NCBI RefSeq assembly: GCF_001507855.1 | Contig: NZ_LGEN01000010.1 | Span: 42,842-106,841 of the forward strand | Length of the DNA stretch: 64,000 bases | Source of the DNA: Halomonas sp. 54_146 | GTDB taxonomy: Bacteria > Pseudomonadota > Gammaproteobacteria > Pseudomonadales > Halomonadaceae | Direction of reading: 5' to 3' | Shown: positions 62,801 through 64,000 of the stretch, in pieces | How the letters are laid out: each line of letters starts with the position of its first letter | Position numbering within the stretch: position 1 is the first letter of the stretch | The notes under the pieces: generated by a model | What the model saw: only the letters and a program-made list of their open reading frames with translations | The model's database searches: none | Told to the model about the DNA's origin: nothing | Position numbers and translations under genes: made by a program

Positions 62801-63876
62801 GCCAACAGGCACACTGCATTTCCGCCCAGCTTGATTTCACCGTTCTCTTCCACCAAGTAGGCCAGGGTTTGGCCGGAGACATCGTGGTAGACGCGTATCA
62901 ATTCGCTGGCAAGGTACTTCAGCGCACGATCTATGGCTTTTTTTAGCTCGGGCTTGCCGGTGACTTCCCAGGCTTCCAGCATGGCATAGGTGGTACTGGC
63001 GTGGCGCAGCGTGTTGTAGGTGTTAATCTCACGATCAAAACAGGGGTGAAGACCGTACACAAAACGACCGCTGTCATTCACCTGCTCTGCCAGAAACTGA
63101 CTGGATTGCCCAATCAGGTTCTGCACCAATGGGGCTTCGAGTTCAGGAATCCATCGGCGGCCTGTATCTCTCCCTTCGCTGCCGCCGGTATAAGTGTTGA
63201 TCATCGTCGGTGCCTGCTCAGCCTGAAGTAGCAGGGCAGCGGTAGTAAACACTACCACCGGCTGGTCCGGCGCGGGTTCGGGCAAGGCCTTACCAAAACG
63301 GGTTCGCGTATAACGCAGCACGTTACCAGCATTAAAGCAGGCGTGATTCACCTTGTTGCCACCATACAGCATTGCGTTAGCGTTAAGCTCCTGCTCTAGC
63401 AACGGGTGGTGGAAGTGGGCATCAAGCGAAATACCGTAGCGAAAATAATTACGCCGAGTTTCGTGCAACCGCGCCTGAACTTGTTGCCAACGGCAAGTTC
63501 GCGCGGCGTTTACCCAATCTACTCGCAAGAAGCGCACCTTTCGCCCAGCAAGGCGCTGTTTTACCAAGATTTGCTGAAGCGCCTGCCAAACTTGCGCCGT
63601 GGTGGTATGGCGTACATGCACCACCTGCGCGCGCTCGGTGCCATCGCTAAATGACAAAAACACCACCCGAGGTGCCTTTTCCGGCAGCTGGTCAAGCGCC
63701 TGACACAACGTCGTTTTTGCCTCTGCTAACAGCTCGTCTAGACGGGCCAGGCGGTAGCGCTTGAGATTCGCCGCTATGGCGGTTGCCGGCTGCTTACGTT
63801 GTTTGGGCAGCTGCGCTTTTTTCTTCTGCGCCTGCTGGGCACGCTGAGCCATAGAGAGGCTACGAGATTTCGTCAT
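59821..63876 (-). CDS. Giant fusion: barrel domain + MurF-type ligase + D-Ala-D-Ala carboxypeptidase-like domain
   Basis: A 1351-residue protein without signal peptide. Residues ~1-40 are basic; ~70-215 form an alpha/beta region (VVFLSFSDGTERAQ); ~240-600 look like an all-helical alpha/alpha barrel (TTYAMLEAWEVTGK, LTGDERWLNAVVKAFDYF). Residues ~655-1100 are a MurF-type ATP ligase: GVTGSAGKTSS (755-765), SGNLPHGVAWNL, NVGPAHLEYH, VDDAYNANPLSMEAML. Residues ~1105-1351 are a penicillin-binding-type domain: Ser-x-x-Lys (SLVK, 1130-1133), SSN (1185-1187), and KTG (1306-1308). ATG 63876 follows AGGA by eight bases. I do not recognise this whole architecture. Confidence 0.85.
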   Translation of the reverse strand: MTKSRSLSMAQRAQQAQKKKAQLPKQRKQPATAIAANLKRYRLARLDELLAEAKTTLCQALDQLPEKAPRVVFLSFSDGTERAQVVHVRHTTTAQVWQALQQILVKQRLAGRKVRFLRVDWVNAARTCRWQQVQARLHETRRNYFRYGISLDAHFHHPLLEQELNANAMLYGGNKVNHACFNAGNVLRYTRTRFGKALPEPAPDQPVVVFTTAALLLQAEQAPTMINTYTGGSEGRDTGRRWIPELEAPLVQNLIGQSSQFLAEQVNDSGRFVYGLHPCFDREINTYNTLRHASTTYAMLEAWEVTGKPELKKAIDRALKYLASELIRVYHDVSGQTLAYLVEENGEIKLGGNAVCLLALVKYTELTGDERYLPLLEQLALGIVQMQNPETGQLVHVLNANDLSLKEVFRIIYYDGEAAFGLMRLYGLTGDERWLNAVVKAFDYFIAKKHWQVHDHWLSYCVNELTLYRPEQRYYQFGIQNVAGHLDFVIERITTFPTLLELMMAAHKMILRLQNSEEHRQLLDQLDLDKFYYALETRAGYLLNGFFWPEFAIYFKNPQRILGSFFIRHHSFRVRIDDVEHYLSGFVAYLQHYLPQPYQPAIRRTEHPRLNAAPPKEQVSPLHWLTSPRKEVQTADDAELKAQAMGWNRWHVAQATSGQWLSVPSGDWQATGLSFTALSLQPGHMVVVREGEGSRGVPVERLARLPHEPSALIFEGTKPQGLPAGIPCYQVRSRSDAILDFGRYARQRFKGRVVGVTGSAGKTSSVKLLQTLLSHWGKTGASRLSGNLPHGVAWNLASMDWEAPFQVVEMAIGRMSVNSGLAKPDVAVFLNVGPAHLEYHKTTEQVAIKKSRIFDAMEPGKHAVINRDMNEWPIVRDAAKRKKLKLLTFGTHPDSDIRWLTPSALVPSTGATVQVGDQQLTLPLGGQGAHVVMNVLAAFGVMVAWELPFQEIIATLSKLEPPEGRGQEWRQSFGSKTVTFVDDAYNANPLSMEAMLAQVAERSVPGRKHLLLGDMLELGEESGVYHRALVPSICAAGAESVILVGEQMQALAPALESRINTVLLPENNEQARLQLTEILQLGDLLVAKGSNKFKLSDVLKSMAKLSYLVVDDAGRQLIAHQSELPFRPGSLVKLLTAMVVLDHVDDLSLLLTVEPGDLVGGSGANLQTDDQLSVLDALHNLLIPSSNRSAQLLARTTGLDILQRQGGGGDPLALFVAAMNRKAQQLGAAASTFSNPSGLNQRDMWSTASDIMLISQAALGYPLIADIVGKEMHDIAITGQQPRTLTVTTRLKAIELPDTIEIVSGKTGTLVGAAENLMVNARGQGGSVLAVLMQQGGDRWYLMAELLKKTL

Positions 63877-64000
63877 ACGGGCTTTCCTGTTCTGCATGCG
63901 GGTGAATGCACCCACGAATCATGCTGGGCATTGATTCGGGGCTTCATCGCTCTTCCATAACGTGGAGAGCGTGACCGGCATCCTCGGCGAGTCAGGGGAA

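Noticed and set aside
63919..64000. Open frames reaching the right edge on the minus strand, one ending at 63919 and one overlapping the start of the fusion gene by ATGA
   Set aside because: At 27-41 codons and with the 5' part outside the window, neither shows a recognisable family; the overlapping one is Arg-rich as expected for a non-coding frame. Sequence beyond 64000 is needed.

Overview
The window looks like chromosomal DNA of a halophilic gammaproteobacterium, most probably Halomonas or another member of the Halomonadaceae. The evidence is gene content and order: rpsF-rpsR-DUF2232-rplI-dnaB, nrdR-ribD-ribBA-ribH-nusB-thiL-pgpA, a PhaR-type polyhydroxyalkanoate regulator, a complete seven-gene Mrp sodium/proton antiporter operon, and genes for making and degrading the compatible solute glucosylglycerate. 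I see no prophage, CRISPR array or insertion sequence. The only clear mobile elements are two inteins inside dnaB.

Layout. 1-9.8 kb: the 3' part of ettA, then hinT, prkB, a thioesterase, purD, phaR, rsmE, a PF05618 protein, mltB, a DUF3429 protein and a CRY-DASH photolyase preceded by a 50-residue DUF2256 gene. 9.9-15.9 kb: mrpABCDEFG on the minus strand. 16-20.3 kb: hemH, an iron-sulfur photolyase/cryptochrome with a DCC-family partner, and small genes of unknown function. 20.4-30.4 kb: dnaB with two inteins, rplI, DUF2232, rpsR and rpsF with a candidate self-sequestering leader, then rlmB and rnr. 30.5-31.1 kb: three tandem tRNA-Leu(CAG) genes. 31.2-36.6 kb: a NUC1-type endonuclease, a stand-alone RAM domain, a Lon-family protease and a DUF945 protein. 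36.6-42.1 kb: the riboflavin/thiamine/NusB/NrdR cluster, without ribE. 42.3-56 kb: a region bounded by a glucosylglycerate phosphorylase-like gene and by gpgP-gpgS. Between them lie TlpA, DsbG, a TsdA-like thiosulfate dehydrogenase with a diheme partner, a two-component system, a persulfide dioxygenase-like protein with split YeeE/YedE transporters, and a chemoreceptor gene broken by one amber codon. 56-64 kb: a candidate small RNA, a VapBC-like pair, an orphan MotB-like protein, two lipoproteins (one FlgO family) and a very large fusion protein with a glycan-enzyme-like barrel, a MurF-type ligase and a penicillin-binding-type carboxypeptidase.

How parts work together. The 46-52 kb genes read as a sulfane-sulfur module: thiosulfate oxidation and cytochrome electron transfer, persulfide oxidation, and sulfur-compound transport. 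Two of its operons share an ATGTTTAC-type motif upstream. GpgP/GpgS would make glucosylglycerate for osmotic balance, and the GH13 phosphorylase would recover it as glucose 1-phosphate and glycerate. Both photolyase genes carry TTATAC/GTATAA inverted repeats upstream, suggesting a shared light- or stress-responsive regulator.

A recurring pattern is short degenerate tandem repeats, usually 14-20 bp in 2-5 copies. They sit in intergenic spacers and run into the ends of genes. In one place such a duplication has created a 19-codon leader reading frame between a response regulator and its kinase.

All calls come from reading the sequence and recalling protein families. No database search or folding program was run.
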